Below are positions 37,059-46,585 of a DNA stretch of 64,000 nucleotides, in pieces. Made by a program: the position numbers and the translations under genes. Each line of letters starts with the position of its first letter. Position 1 is the stretch's first letter. Source of the DNA: Wenzhouxiangellaceae bacterium (GTDB lineage Bacteria; Pseudomonadota; Gammaproteobacteria; Xanthomonadales; Wenzhouxiangellaceae); NCBI GenBank assembly GCA_028289455.1, contig JANQPN010000011.1, positions 49,588 to 113,587 on the forward strand, given 5' to 3'. The notes under the pieces were generated by a model. The model made no database searches and was not told the origin of the DNA. It saw only the letters and a program-made list of their open reading frames with translations.

Positions 37059-38063
37059 ATGCCTAACATTACTATGCGCCAGATGCTGGAAGCTGGCGTG
37101 CATTTCGGTCACCAAACCCGTTTCTGGAATCCCAAAATGGCACCCTATATTTTTGGTGCGCGCGGGAAGATTCACATTATTAATCTGGAGAAAACCCTGC
37201 CGTTGATGCAGGACGCGCTGAACTATCTCAGCGGTCTGGCGGCACGCCGTGGCAATATTATGTTTGTCGGCACCAAACGGGCCGCTTCAGATGCCATTGC
37301 CGAGCAGGCTACCAAAGCAGGCTGCCCCTATGTTTCACACCGCTGGCTGGGTGGAATGCTGACCAATTTCCGCACAGTCAAACAGTCAATCAAGCGCTTA
37401 AAGCAACTGGAAGCAATGGCTGAAGACGGAAGCTTTGAAAAGCTGGTTAAAAAAGAAGTACTGCAGCTGGAGCGTGAACGCGCCAAGCTGGAGCGCAGCC
37501 TGGGCGGCATCAAAGACATGCGCGGTATTCCTGATGCTCTGTTTGTGGTTGATGTTGGCTATGAAAGCATCGCCATCAAAGAAGCGCATACGCTTGGCAT
37601 TCCACTGGTTGCAGTGGTAGACACCAACCATTCTCCGGAAGGCATCGACTATGTCATCCCGGGCAATGACGATGCAATCCGCTCAATTGAGCTGTATGCA
37701 AGTGCAGTTGCTGAAGCCATTCTGGAAGGCCGGGCATCAGCGCCCCAGAATGTATCCGGCGATGAAGAGTTCATTGAACTGGACGAGGACGGCAACCCGA
37801 TCGAGAACACCGGTAAATCAGCCAAACCCAAGAAAAAGAAAGCCGGCAAAAAAACCGGCAGCAAGGCTGCTGCCAAGAAAGCCGAGCCTGCTGCTGATAA
37901 GGAAAGCGCAGATAGCGAAGAATCCGTAGCTACCGCGCCGGCCAGCAAAAAAGCCACCGCCAAGAAAGCTGCCAAGAAAAAGGCCAGCAAGAAAGTGGCT
38001 AAAAAGGCTGCCAAAAAAGCCAGCGCCAAAGCTGAGAGCGATGCCGCCGGCGAAGAAGAATAA
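37059..38063 (+). CDS. rpsB: 30S ribosomal protein S2 with basic C-terminal extension
   Basis: 334 aa against about 240 for usual S2. Residues 1-230 are canonical ([20 protein letters not shown], KWxxGMLTNF-type [37 protein letters not shown]). From about residue 233 there is an acidic joint ([13 protein letters not shown]) and then a Lys/Ala-rich tail of about 85 residues ([17 protein letters not shown], then [20 protein letters not shown]) ending in acidic GEEE. The frame is uninterrupted and tsf follows normally, so the tail looks real. The ATG at 37059 has ACAGGAG about 8 nt upstream; an open frame 39 nt earlier is not S2-like. Confidence 0.97.
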   Translation: MPNITMRQMLEAGVHFGHQTRFWNPKMAPYIFGARGKIHIINLEKTLPLMQDALNYLSGLAARRGNIMFVGTKRAASDAIAEQATKAGCPYVSHRWLGGMLTNFRTVKQSIKRLKQLEAMAEDGSFEKLVKKEVLQLERERAKLERSLGGIKDMRGIPDALFVVDVGYESIAIKEAHTLGIPLVAVVDTNHSPEGIDYVIPGNDDAIRSIELYASAVAEAILEGRASAPQNVSGDEEFIELDEDGNPIENTGKSAKPKKKKAGKKTGSKAAAKKAEPAADKESADSEESVATAPASKKATAKKAAKKKASKKVAKKAAKKASAKAESDAAGEEE

Positions 38064-38113
38064 GCATCGCTGAACCTGTTAACCAAGAAATATTTTTAAG
38101 AGGAAAGAAAACA

Positions 38114-38989
38114 ATGGCAATTACCGCGCAACTGGTGAAAGAACTGCGTGAGCGCACCGGTGCTGGCATGATGGAATGCAAGAAAGCTCTGGTCGAAACA
38201 AATGGCGATCTGGAAGCTGCGAATGAGCACCTGCGCAAAGCCGGCCTGGCCAAAGCTGATAAAAAAGCTGGACGGGTAGCTGCAGAAGGCGTGATAGCAA
38301 AAGCCGAGAATGATAGCGAAGCCGTAATTGTTGAAATCAATTGCGAAACCGATTTCGTTGCCAAAGATGATTCTTTCAAAGCCTTCAGTGCTCAGGTTGC
38401 ACAGGCGGCTTTGAACATCAGTGGTGATGATATTGCTGAGCTGTCCGAGCAGTCCATTGACGGCGGCCAGACGGTTGAGACAGCCCGTCAGGCATTAATT
38501 GCCCGCATTGGTGAAAACATCCAGGTACGTCGCCTGGCAAGAGTCAGCAAATCGGAACAAACCGTTAATGTGTACATCCACGGCGGCCGTATCGGTGTAA
38601 TTGCTGCACTGCAGGATGGTGACAGCGATCTGGCCTATGACATGGCAATGCACATTGCTGCATTCTCACCTGCCTACATCAGCAGTGATAATGTACCGGC
38701 AGATGTAATTGCCAAGGAAAAGGAAATTCTGGTTGCACAGGCTGCCGATTCCGGCAAACCGGCTGAAATTATTGAAAAAATGGTCAGCGGCCGGCTGCGC
38801 AAGCAACTGGACGAAATCACCCTTTACGGTCAACCTTTTGTTAAGGACAACGATATCTCGGTAGGCAAACTGCTGCAGCAGAAAAACGCTCAGGTCAAAT
38901 CCTTTGTGCGGCTGGCGGTTGGTGAAGGTATCGAAAAGGAAGAGACCGATTTCGCTGCCGAAGTGATGCAGCAGGTCAAAGGCGGCTAG
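38114..38989 (+). CDS. tsf: Translation elongation factor Ts
   Basis: 291 aa. EF-Ts recycles EF-Tu by nucleotide exchange. It has the N-terminal UBA-like domain ([20 protein letters not shown]), the core with the TDFVAKD motif ([19 protein letters not shown]), [12 protein letters not shown] and the C-terminal [20 protein letters not shown]. The ribosome site AAGAGGAAAG lies just before the ATG. It lies 50 nt after rpsB in the conserved rpsB-tsf-pyrH-frr order. Confidence 0.98.
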   Translation: MAITAQLVKELRERTGAGMMECKKALVETNGDLEAANEHLRKAGLAKADKKAGRVAAEGVIAKAENDSEAVIVEINCETDFVAKDDSFKAFSAQVAQAALNISGDDIAELSEQSIDGGQTVETARQALIARIGENIQVRRLARVSKSEQTVNVYIHGGRIGVIAALQDGDSDLAYDMAMHIAAFSPAYISSDNVPADVIAKEKEILVAQAADSGKPAEIIEKMVSGRLRKQLDEITLYGQPFVKDNDISVGKLLQQKNAQVKSFVRLAVGEGIEKEETDFAAEVMQQVKGG

Positions 38990-38997
38990 CCAACGGT

Positions 38998-39717
38998 ATG
39001 GCTATCGCTCCCGCCTACCAACGGATTCTGGTTAAGCTCAGCGGCGAAGCACTGCTGGGCGACGAGGATTACGGCATTGATCCCAATGTCATCCAGCGGC
39101 TGGCGGCCGAAATCAAGGCAGTCAATGAAGCCGATGTGGAAATCGGCATCGTTATCGGTGGCGGCAATATTTTCCGTGGCGCCGGTCTGGCTGCCTCCGG
39201 TGTTGACCGGGTAACCGGTGATCACATGGGCATGCTGGCCACTGTTATTAACAGTCTGGCATTACAGGATGCATTGGAAAGCTGCGGGGTAACCACGCGG
39301 GTGATGTCGGCGATTTCGGTACGTGACGTGTGTGAGGACTATATCCGTCGTCGCGCTGTCCGCCACCTGGAGAAAAAGCGGGTAGTTATTTTCGCAGCCG
39401 GCATCGGCAACCCATTTTTCACCACCGATTCCGCAGCCAGTCTTCGCGCTATAGAAATCGGCGCCGACCTGATGCTCAAGGCCACCAAAGTCGACGGTAT
39501 CTACACCGGTGACCCGATGACTGATCCGGAAGCGACCCGCTTTGATCACATCACTTACGATGAAGTGATCGCGCGCAAGTTAAAAGTGATGGACACCAAT
39601 GCGATTGTTTTGTGCCGCGATCAGTCCATGCCAATCAGAATTTTTAATATGTTCCGACCGGAAGCCCTGGTCAGACTGGTTAGCGGCGATAACATCGGCA
39701 CGCTGGTCAGCAACTGA
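38998..39717 (+). CDS. pyrH: Uridylate kinase
   Basis: 239 aa. PyrH phosphorylates UMP to UDP and belongs to the amino-acid kinase fold, unlike eukaryotic UMP kinases. Motifs are [65 protein letters not shown] and [18 protein letters not shown] [14 protein letters not shown]. It lies 8 nt after tsf. Confidence 0.98.
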   Translation: MAIAPAYQRILVKLSGEALLGDEDYGIDPNVIQRLAAEIKAVNEADVEIGIVIGGGNIFRGAGLAASGVDRVTGDHMGMLATVINSLALQDALESCGVTTRVMSAISVRDVCEDYIRRRAVRHLEKKRVVIFAAGIGNPFFTTDSAASLRAIEIGADLMLKATKVDGIYTGDPMTDPEATRFDHITYDEVIARKLKVMDTNAIVLCRDQSMPIRIFNMFRPEALVRLVSGDNIGTLVSN

Positions 39718-39799
39718 CAAGCCCGGGCTAACGCCCGAATCCCGCATTGGGGCTGGTGTCTGCTAGAATGCAGCTCAACAAAATTATGCAGATCACGCC

Positions 39800-40357
39800 A
39801 TGCTGAATGATATTTACAAAGACGCCAATACCCGAATGGATAAAACCCTGGACTCCCTGCGCCATGAGTTATCCAAAATTCGTACTGGCCGCGCGCACCC
39901 AAGCCTGCTGGAACATGTCACGGTTGACTATTACGGCACCGAAGTCCCCTTAAATCAGGCTGCCAACCTGACAGTAGAGGATGCCCGTACACTGGGTGTG
40001 ACGCCCTTTGACAAAAGCATGGTGCAAACCATTGAGAAAGCCATCCTGACCTCCGACCTGGGTCTGAACCCGGTTACTGCGGGAACGGTAATCCGCGTTC
40101 CGTTACCACCACTCACGGAAGAGCGCCGTCGCGAGCTGGGCAAAGTTGTTCATGCTGAAGGTGAAAACGCCAAGATTGCCATCCGCAATATTCGGCGTGA
40201 CGCTATTCACACCAGCAAAGATCTGCTCAAGGAAAAAGAGATTACTGAAGATGAAGAGCACCGCGCTGAACAACATATTCAGGAGCTCACCGACAAGCAC
40301 ACTGATATCGTTGATCAGCTGGTCAAGGAAAAAGAACAGGAACTGATGGAAATTTAA
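39800..40357 (+). CDS. frr: Ribosome recycling factor
   Basis: 185 aa. RRF splits post-termination ribosomes with EF-G. It has the long three-helix bundle and beta/alpha domain with [58 protein letters not shown] and the C-terminal [20 protein letters not shown]. The length is standard. An 82-nt gap from pyrH contains a small CGGGC/GCCCG hairpin at 39724-39737. Confidence 0.98.
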   Translation: MLNDIYKDANTRMDKTLDSLRHELSKIRTGRAHPSLLEHVTVDYYGTEVPLNQAANLTVEDARTLGVTPFDKSMVQTIEKAILTSDLGLNPVTAGTVIRVPLPPLTEERRRELGKVVHAEGENAKIAIRNIRRDAIHTSKDLLKEKEITEDEEHRAEQHIQELTDKHTDIVDQLVKEKEQELMEI

Positions 40358-40457
40358 GTCCGTCAGCACCAGCCTTAAGCCAATCTGATATGAACTGCGT
40401 ATACATAAAAACCGAATCAGTGGCATACGGCGCTGTCAGATTTACCCAGCTGTTTTT

Positions 40458-40478
40458 AAAACGCCTGCCGGGCGTTTT
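40458..40478 (+). terminator. Perfect 8-bp hairpin abutting the uppS start
   Basis: AAAACGCC at 40458-40465 pairs with GGCGTTTT at 40471-40478 around the loop TGCCG. It has the shape of an intrinsic terminator with a short T-run, and would end the frr transcript. It finishes 6 nt before the uppS ATG and contains the only purine-rich stretch (GGGCG) available as a ribosome site, so it could also attenuate uppS translation. Confidence 0.55.
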
Positions 40479-40484
40479 CCCTAT

Positions 40485-41219
40485 ATGACAAGTACTGCGG
40501 GACAACCCCAACATATTGCGATCATTATGGACGGCAACGGCCGCTGGGCGGCCCGTCGCGGCCTGCCCCGTACTGCCGGCCACCAGGCCGGGCAGAAAGC
40601 CTTGCGTCGAACCATTGAGTCCATTCATCAGCATGGCATTCGACACCTGACCGTTTTTGCTTTCAGCAGTGAAAACTGGCAACGGCCGCAGGTTGAAGTC
40701 AGCAAGCTGATGGAACTGCTCAAGAAGGGATTGCAAAAGCACATCCCTGAACTGCATAAAAATAATGTCCGGGTGCGGTTTATCGGCCGTCGCGATCACT
40801 TCAGCCAGGAACTCAGCAGCCTGCTGGTTAATGCCGAACATCTCACCAGAAATAACCAGGCACTGAACTTCAATGTTGCGCTTGATTACGGCGGCCAATG
40901 GGATATCTGTCAAGCCGTAGAAGCACTGAAGATTCAATTCCCGGATCAACCGATTACCCCGGAACGCCTGCAGCAGCATCTTTGTCTGCAGGATCAGCCT
41001 TTACCTGATCTGCTGATTCGAACGGGTGGAGAGCAGCGTCTCAGCAACTTTCTGCTGTGGCAGCTGGCCTATGCTGAACTGATATTCAGTCAAACTTTAT
41101 GGCCGGACTTTGATGCTGCCGACATTAACAAAGCGCTTCAGGAGTTTGCCCAAAGAGAGCGGCGATTTGGAATGGTCAACGAACAGGCACCGGCAACAGT
41201 GCAGATAGCCAGTGCTTAA
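40485..41219 (+). CDS. uppS: Undecaprenyl diphosphate synthase
   Basis: 244 aa. UppS makes the C55 lipid carrier for peptidoglycan and other polymers by cis-prenyl transfer. Motifs are HIAIIMDGNGRWAARRGLPR with the catalytic Asp, HQAGQKALRRTIE, LTVFAFSSENWQRP, NFNVALDYGGQWDI, and DLLIRTGGEQRLSNFLLWQL, ending WPDFDAADINKALQEFAQRE. The ATG is preceded by no clear Shine-Dalgarno sequence, only the hairpin described separately. Confidence 0.97.
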   Translation: MTSTAGQPQHIAIIMDGNGRWAARRGLPRTAGHQAGQKALRRTIESIHQHGIRHLTVFAFSSENWQRPQVEVSKLMELLKKGLQKHIPELHKNNVRVRFIGRRDHFSQELSSLLVNAEHLTRNNQALNFNVALDYGGQWDICQAVEALKIQFPDQPITPERLQQHLCLQDQPLPDLLIRTGGEQRLSNFLLWQLAYAELIFSQTLWPDFDAADINKALQEFAQRERRFGMVNEQAPATVQIASA

Positions 41220-42027
41220 AACCCGCGTTATTCTCGCCATCTGTGTGGCGCCGCTGCTGCTGGCACTGCTGTTCTTTCTCCCACCGCTGGGCTGGCAGGT
41301 ATTTACCGCGCTGGCATTACTGATCACCAGCTGGGAACTGCTGCGCATGACCAGCATAAGCTTTGCTCCAGTTGGCAATCGACTGATTTTTCTCGGCGCC
41401 GTAGCAATACTTTTTGTCATCGCACTGTTGCTGTCACCGAACATGCAATGGACGATTATTCAATGGAGCTGCCTGCTCTGGGTATTTGCCCTGTTATGGT
41501 TGCTTCACCCTCAATTCAGCAACGGTCAGAAAGGATCGGCACGCCTTATTAAAATCGGTGTCAGCCTGCTTTTCGTACTGCCGTCGTTACTTGCATTCGC
41601 ATTATTGCAGACCGCCAACCCGATGCTGGTGCTGGTTTTATTCACCCTGGTTTGGGCTGCTGATATTTTTGCTTATTTTGCCGGGAAAACCATCGGCGGT
41701 TACAAACTGGCGCCCAGAATAAGCCCGGGCAAAACCATTGCCGGCCTGGTTGGCGGATTGATTGGTGGCCTGTTGACTGTCAGCGTATGGTTACTCTTGG
41801 CACAGCCACAATTACCACCACCGGTTACAATACTCGGCATAACACTGATTCTGGTTTTGATTTCAGTCGGCGGTGATTTGCTCGCCAGCCTGCTGAAAAG
41901 GCATGCAGGCCGTAAGGACAGCAGCCAATTGTTGCCTGGGCATGGCGGCCTGCTTGACCGGCTGGACAGTATGCTCGCGGCAGCTCCGTTTTTTGCAGTG
42001 TGCATACATTACCTGGGGTTGGCCTAG
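41212..42027 (+). CDS. cdsA: Phosphatidate cytidylyltransferase CdsA
   Basis: 271 aa. CdsA makes CDP-diacylglycerol, the precursor of phosphatidylserine (see pssA here), PE, PG and cardiolipin. It has many TM helices, the motif WAADIFAYFAGKTIGGYKLA followed by PRISPGKTIAGLVGG, and the signature VGGDLLASLLKRHAGRKDSS followed by LLPGHGGLLDRLDSM. Translation starts at GTG 41212, overlapping uppS by 8 nt. dxr, which usually follows, is absent. Confidence 0.95.
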   Translation: MLKTRVILAICVAPLLLALLFFLPPLGWQVFTALALLITSWELLRMTSISFAPVGNRLIFLGAVAILFVIALLLSPNMQWTIIQWSCLLWVFALLWLLHPQFSNGQKGSARLIKIGVSLLFVLPSLLAFALLQTANPMLVLVLFTLVWAADIFAYFAGKTIGGYKLAPRISPGKTIAGLVGGLIGGLLTVSVWLLLAQPQLPPPVTILGITLILVLISVGGDLLASLLKRHAGRKDSSQLLPGHGGLLDRLDSMLAAAPFFAVCIHYLGLA

Positions 42028-42045
42028 GCATGGCAGCTCCATGCC
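42027..42045 (+). terminator. Hairpin after cdsA
   Basis: GGCATGG at 42027-42033 pairs with CCATGCC at 42039-42045 around the loop CAGCT, immediately after the cdsA stop. No T-run follows, so termination is uncertain. It could mark the scar of a rearrangement between cdsA and rseP or a processing site. Confidence 0.3.
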
Positions 42046-42157
42046 AGGCCGTGAACTAATAGTCCGTTAACAAGCCAATAGGTAAAGTGTCGGCCATAAC
42101 CAGCAGTGAAACCAACAAATGATAGCTAAACGGTAAAACTGACGATCGATAAAACCA

Positions 42158-43564
42158 ATGATTGATTTTCTTGCACATGCCTGGTGGCTGATTCTTGTAC
42201 TCGGAATCCTGATCACCTTTCATGAATTCGGGCATTTCTGGGTAGCCCGGCTGATGGGCGTTAAAGTCTTACGCTTTTCAGTTGGTTTCGGCAAACCGCT
42301 GATATCGCGTACGGATAAGGACGATACTGAGTTTGTGGTTGCCGCATTGCCGCTGGGCGGGTACGTCAAAATGCTGGATGAACGGGAAGCACCGGTAGCC
42401 CGGCACGAGCTTGACCTTGCCTTCAACCGCAAACCACTGGGTGCACGCACCGCCATTGTCGCTGCCGGTCCAATCTTTAACCTGATTTTTGCGATATTTG
42501 CCTTCTGGCTGATGTTCATGATCGGTGTGGAAGAACCCAAGCCCATTGTTGGCACACCGACTGCGCTGGCTGCTGATGCAGGTATTCTGGCCGGTGACGA
42601 AATCATCGCCGTTGAAGATCGCCAGATCGAAAACTGGACGCATGTACTGCTGGCATTGATAGGCCCGGCACTGGACGGCGAACAGGTCACAATAAGACTG
42701 GAAGATACTGACGGCAACATCAAACAGCGTCGGCTTGATTTTGCCGAGCTGGGAGAAAAAGTTGATGAGCCCAGGCTGCTTTCCCAGATAGGCCTGAATC
42801 CATGGCGCGCAACATTCACTTACAGCAACGAGCTCGGCGTAATAACGGCCGGCCTGCCCGCTGAGACTGCTGGACTGCAGGTTGGCGACACTGTGATCAG
42901 CATTGCCGGCCAGCAGGTAAACAACTGGACTGATATTGTCACCGTACTTGATCGGTTCGCAACGCCTGACATCCCGTTGACGATCGGCTATCTGCGCGAC
43001 GGTCGAAGTTATCTGATGGATCTCGTACCCGTCAGTGTAACCACAGACAACGGCCGGCAAAGAACCCAGATTGGTATAGGGCCAAGCCCGCTAAGCGAAC
43101 AGGAAGAAGCCAGGCAGCGTGCTGAACTGGAAGCCCAACTCGAGGAAAACTCATTTATCTGGCGCCATGGTCCGATTTCAGCCATCAGCGCTTCTTTCAA
43201 TGAGTTGTGGCAATTCACCACTGGCACCCTGGGAATGCTCGGTCGAATGATTACCGGCCGGGCATCACTGGAAAATTTATCCGGCCCGATTACCATCGCC
43301 AGCCTGGCAAAACAATCAGCAGAACTGGGGCTGACCACCTTTCTGCGCCTGCTGGCACTGATCAGCCTGTCTCTCGCAATTCTCAATCTGCTGCCGATTC
43401 CATTATTGGATGGTGGCCTTTTGATGTATTACCTTATAGAGTGGCTGACTGGGAAACCGGTATCTGAAAATATTCAGATGATTGGCCAGGGCATCGGCGT
43501 GCTGATGCTGGCTTGCCTGATGGGTCTGGCTTTTTATAATGACATCGCCCGACTGGTCTCTTGA
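42158..43564 (+). CDS. rseP: Site-2 zinc metalloprotease RseP
   Basis: 468 aa. RseP is the intramembrane protease that cleaves RseA after DegS to release sigma E. The zinc site HEFGH is in TM1 (LGILITFHEFGHFWVARLMG, residues 22-26), followed by two PDZ domains (about residues 125-210 and 220-305) and the second catalytic motif in LNLLPIPLLDGGLLMYYLIE, with metal-binding Asp. It starts 130 nt after cdsA, because dxr is missing, and overlaps the region just before bamA. Confidence 0.96.
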   Translation: MIDFLAHAWWLILVLGILITFHEFGHFWVARLMGVKVLRFSVGFGKPLISRTDKDDTEFVVAALPLGGYVKMLDEREAPVARHELDLAFNRKPLGARTAIVAAGPIFNLIFAIFAFWLMFMIGVEEPKPIVGTPTALAADAGILAGDEIIAVEDRQIENWTHVLLALIGPALDGEQVTIRLEDTDGNIKQRRLDFAELGEKVDEPRLLSQIGLNPWRATFTYSNELGVITAGLPAETAGLQVGDTVISIAGQQVNNWTDIVTVLDRFATPDIPLTIGYLRDGRSYLMDLVPVSVTTDNGRQRTQIGIGPSPLSEQEEARQRAELEAQLEENSFIWRHGPISAISASFNELWQFTTGTLGMLGRMITGRASLENLSGPITIASLAKQSAELGLTTFLRLLALISLSLAILNLLPIPLLDGGLLMYYLIEWLTGKPVSENIQMIGQGIGVLMLACLMGLAFYNDIARLVS

Positions 43565-43584
43565 TTTTTAATGGAACAGATTTA

Positions 43585-46062
43585 ATGAGTTGTAACCGAT
43601 TGTTGCTGCCTTTTGTTTTCCTGCTGACCATGGCAGCCGCTAACCCATTAAGCGCGCAACTGTCAGATACCTTCACGGTTGAAGATATCCGGATTGTCGG
43701 CCTGCAGCGTATCGCTGAAGGTACAGTATTTACTTTCCTGCCCTTTGAAGCCGGTGAGCAGCTGAATCCCTCGCTGGCACGGCGTTCGATCCGTGAGCTG
43801 TTCCGCAGTGGCTTTTTTCAGGATGTCCACTTTGGCCGCGAAGGCAATATCCTGATCATCAGTGTTCAGGAACGGCCGGCCATTTCCAGTTTGCGCTTTG
43901 ATGGGAATAAGGCTATCGAAACCGAAGATCTGGAATCTGCGCTCGCAGGTATCGGCCTTGCTGAAGGCGAAACCTTCAATCCGGTTGATCTTGAAAGGGT
44001 TCAGCAGGAGCTGGTTCGGCAATACTACAACCAGGGAAAATATGCGGTAGAGGTTAACCCGCAGGTTACCGACCTGGCCCGCAACCGCGTCAGCATCTCG
44101 ATTAATGTCGATGAAGGCAAAACCGCAAAAATCAAACATATTAATGTGGTCGGCAATACTATTTTTGACGATGACGAGCTGCGCGAAGCGTTTGAGTCCA
44201 CCACGACCAATTACCTTTCCTGGCTGCGCAGTGACGATCAGTATTCACAGGAAAAACTCAGCGGCGACCTGGAAACATTGCGCTCGTTTTACCAGGACCG
44301 AGGCTATGTGGATTTCAGCATTGAATCTACCCAGGTTTCCATCAGTCCGGACAAACGCTCGGTATTTATTACCGCCAATATCCGTGAAGGCGATGTTTAC
44401 ACCCTTAGTGACGTCCAGCTAACCGGTGACCTGATCATTGGTGAAAACACTCTGCGGCGGCTGCTTTTGACACAACCCGGTGAAATATTTTCCCGCGGCC
44501 AAATGGAACGCAGCATCGAAAACATGACTGCCCTGCTGTCCAATGTCGGCTATGCATTCGCCAATATCAATCCTGTCCCGGCGGTCAACCGCGAAGATCG
44601 CACGGTTAATTTGACCTATGTGGTCGAACCGGGCAAACGGGTATATGTCAGACGTATCAGCTTCCAGGGCAACAGCAAGACTAAAGATGAAGTATTGCGC
44701 CGTGAAATGCGCCAGTTTGAAGGTGCCTGGTTCTCACAGGCAGCTGTTGACCGTTCACGCATCCGCCTTCAGCGGCTGGGCTATTTCGAAGACGTCAATG
44801 TTGAAACGCCTCAGGTACCCGGCAGTGATGACCAGGTGGATGTGGTGGTCAGCGTAACCGAACGGCCATCCGGCAGTTTCTCGGTAGGCCTGGGTTTTTC
44901 TCAGGTGCAGGGGTTAATCGCAACACTGGCATTACAACAGGATAATTTCCTGGGCAGTGGTAAACGTGTGGGCCTGCAGGTTTCACGCAGTAATATTCTG
45001 ACGCAGATTGGTATTAACTATACCAACCCCTACTGGTTGGATTCCGGTGTAAGCCGAGGCTTTTCATTCAGTTACAGTGAATTCAATCCGGGCGATGCAA
45101 ATATCTCCTTATTTTCCACCGATCAGTTCTCTGCCGGCGTGAATTTCGGCTTCCCGGTTACTGAAGTCGACTTCATCAGCACCGGCCTGAATTACAGCAC
45201 CACTGATGTCAATATCGGCCAGTTTGTTGAAGAAATGTTCAATGACGACGGCAGCTGTTTTAATGACATCAATAACAATGGTGTCTGTGGTGAGCAGTTG
45301 CTGTTTGCCACCCGACCATTGGCTGCATCACTGGATTTGAATGGTGATAGTGTTCTTTCTAGTGATGAGCGCAAGATCAACGCCTATACAGCGCAGATTG
45401 GATGGAGCAGAGACACTTCAGACAGTTTCCTGTTTCCTACCCGCGGTTCCAGACAATCATTAACGCTTGAAGCCACTGGTCCGGGCAGCACACGTGACTA
45501 TTACAAGGTGTTTTATCGTTACGCCAAGTTCTGGCCGTTGTTCAGCTCAGCAGTATTATCGGTTCGCGGTAATCTCGGCTATGGTGACAGCTTTGACAGT
45601 TTTGACGATGACCGGCCTGTAGAGGAAATTGAGCCCAGTATTTTATTGGGAAATTGTCAGCTGTCTGATGTGGTAACACTGGATTTCGGACTGCCTTTCT
45701 ACGAGCACTTCTTTGCCGGCGGTGTACGTGATATCCGAGGCTACGACGATAACACCCTGGGCCCCAAGGATCAGTTCTGCCGGGCAGTGGGTGGAGACTT
45801 CAAAGTATCCGGCGGGCTTGAAGTGGGTGTACCCGTGCCATTCGGCGGCGGCGGTTCCAAAATCTCGCTGTTCATGGATGCCGGCAATGTATACCGTGAC
45901 ATCAGCAGTTTCGAGTCCGGTGAGCTGCGCGGCTCAGTGGGCCTGTCTTTAACCTGGCAGGCACCGGTAGGACCTGTAGTGATCAGTTACGCCTTCCCGA
46001 TCAGAGACGAGCCGGGTGATATCACTGAAGCGCTGCAGTTCTCATTTGGTACGGTATTCTGA
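43585..46062 (+). CDS. bamA: Outer membrane protein assembly factor BamA
   Basis: About 825 aa. BamA inserts beta-barrel proteins into the outer membrane. It has a signal peptide (MSCNRLLLPFVFLLTMAAAN...SAQ), five POTRA domains (about residues 26-425, starting FTVEDIRIVGLQRIAEGTVF), and a 16-strand barrel from about residue 428 with the RGF/Y-type motif GVRDIRGYDDNTLGP and a C-terminal Phe (QFSFGTVF). Residues about 551-600 hold an unusual insert with two Cys and EF-hand/dockerin-like loops (DINNNGVCGEQ, DLNGDSVLSSDE). The frame opens at a TTG at 43561; I chose the ATG at 43585, which has GGAACAG upstream and begins the signal peptide. Confidence 0.97.
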   Translation: MSCNRLLLPFVFLLTMAAANPLSAQLSDTFTVEDIRIVGLQRIAEGTVFTFLPFEAGEQLNPSLARRSIRELFRSGFFQDVHFGREGNILIISVQERPAISSLRFDGNKAIETEDLESALAGIGLAEGETFNPVDLERVQQELVRQYYNQGKYAVEVNPQVTDLARNRVSISINVDEGKTAKIKHINVVGNTIFDDDELREAFESTTTNYLSWLRSDDQYSQEKLSGDLETLRSFYQDRGYVDFSIESTQVSISPDKRSVFITANIREGDVYTLSDVQLTGDLIIGENTLRRLLLTQPGEIFSRGQMERSIENMTALLSNVGYAFANINPVPAVNREDRTVNLTYVVEPGKRVYVRRISFQGNSKTKDEVLRREMRQFEGAWFSQAAVDRSRIRLQRLGYFEDVNVETPQVPGSDDQVDVVVSVTERPSGSFSVGLGFSQVQGLIATLALQQDNFLGSGKRVGLQVSRSNILTQIGINYTNPYWLDSGVSRGFSFSYSEFNPGDANISLFSTDQFSAGVNFGFPVTEVDFISTGLNYSTTDVNIGQFVEEMFNDDGSCFNDINNNGVCGEQLLFATRPLAASLDLNGDSVLSSDERKINAYTAQIGWSRDTSDSFLFPTRGSRQSLTLEATGPGSTRDYYKVFYRYAKFWPLFSSAVLSVRGNLGYGDSFDSFDDDRPVEEIEPSILLGNCQLSDVVTLDFGLPFYEHFFAGGVRDIRGYDDNTLGPKDQFCRAVGGDFKVSGGLEVGVPVPFGGGGSKISLFMDAGNVYRDISSFESGELRGSVGLSLTWQAPVGPVVISYAFPIRDEPGDITEALQFSFGTVF

Positions 46063-46075
46063 ATGATCAGCGGCC

Positions 46076-46585
46076 ATGCATAATGGCAAAGTAATATTTC
46101 TGCTGGCCGGTTTACTGCTGGCCACAGCAGCAGCCGCTCAGAACAGCCCTGCACGAATAGGCTATGTGGATATGAAGCGGCTGTTGGATAATGCCCCCCA
46201 GATAGCGCTGAACCGGGAATCCATAGATCGGGAGTTTCGCCCGCAAAACGATAGCATTGCTGTAGATGAACAACGTCTTCAGGATATGCAGGAACAGCTG
46301 CAGGAACCCGGCAGCGACACCAATGCGTTACAGAACAGCATCCGCAACCTGGAGTTGTCCATCAATCGCCGCCGCGAAGATTTACGTCAGCAGATATTGT
46401 TTCGGCGTAACGAAATCATCCAGGAACTTGAAGATGACATTAATCAGGCCGTGGCCGCAGTAGCACGGACCCGCAACTACGATCTGATTATTTCCAGCCC
46501 TGTGATTTATGCCAACAGCACAGTTGATTTAACTCAGGACGTGCTTAACTACCTGCAACAGCAAAGTCAGACTAATGGGAACTGA
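46076..46585 (+). CDS. skp: Periplasmic chaperone Skp/OmpH
   Basis: 169 aa. Skp is the trimeric periplasmic holdase that delivers unfolded barrel proteins to BamA. It has a signal peptide (VIFLLAGLLLATAAAAQ), the conserved start of the mature chain ARIGYVDMKRLLDNAPQ, long coiled-coil tentacles (about residues 55-125), and the C-terminal return strand YDLIISSPVIYANSTVDLTQ. It lies 13 nt after bamA and overlaps lpxD by 11 nt. Confidence 0.93.
   Translation: MHNGKVIFLLAGLLLATAAAAQNSPARIGYVDMKRLLDNAPQIALNRESIDREFRPQNDSIAVDEQRLQDMQEQLQEPGSDTNALQNSIRNLELSINRRREDLRQQILFRRNEIIQELEDDINQAVAAVARTRNYDLIISSPVIYANSTVDLTQDVLNYLQQQSQTNGN

Noticed and set aside
42278..43060. 260-codon minus-strand frame opposite rseP
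   Set aside because: It is antisense to RseP, whose zinc site and PDZ domains are unambiguous; the shadow protein has random composition.
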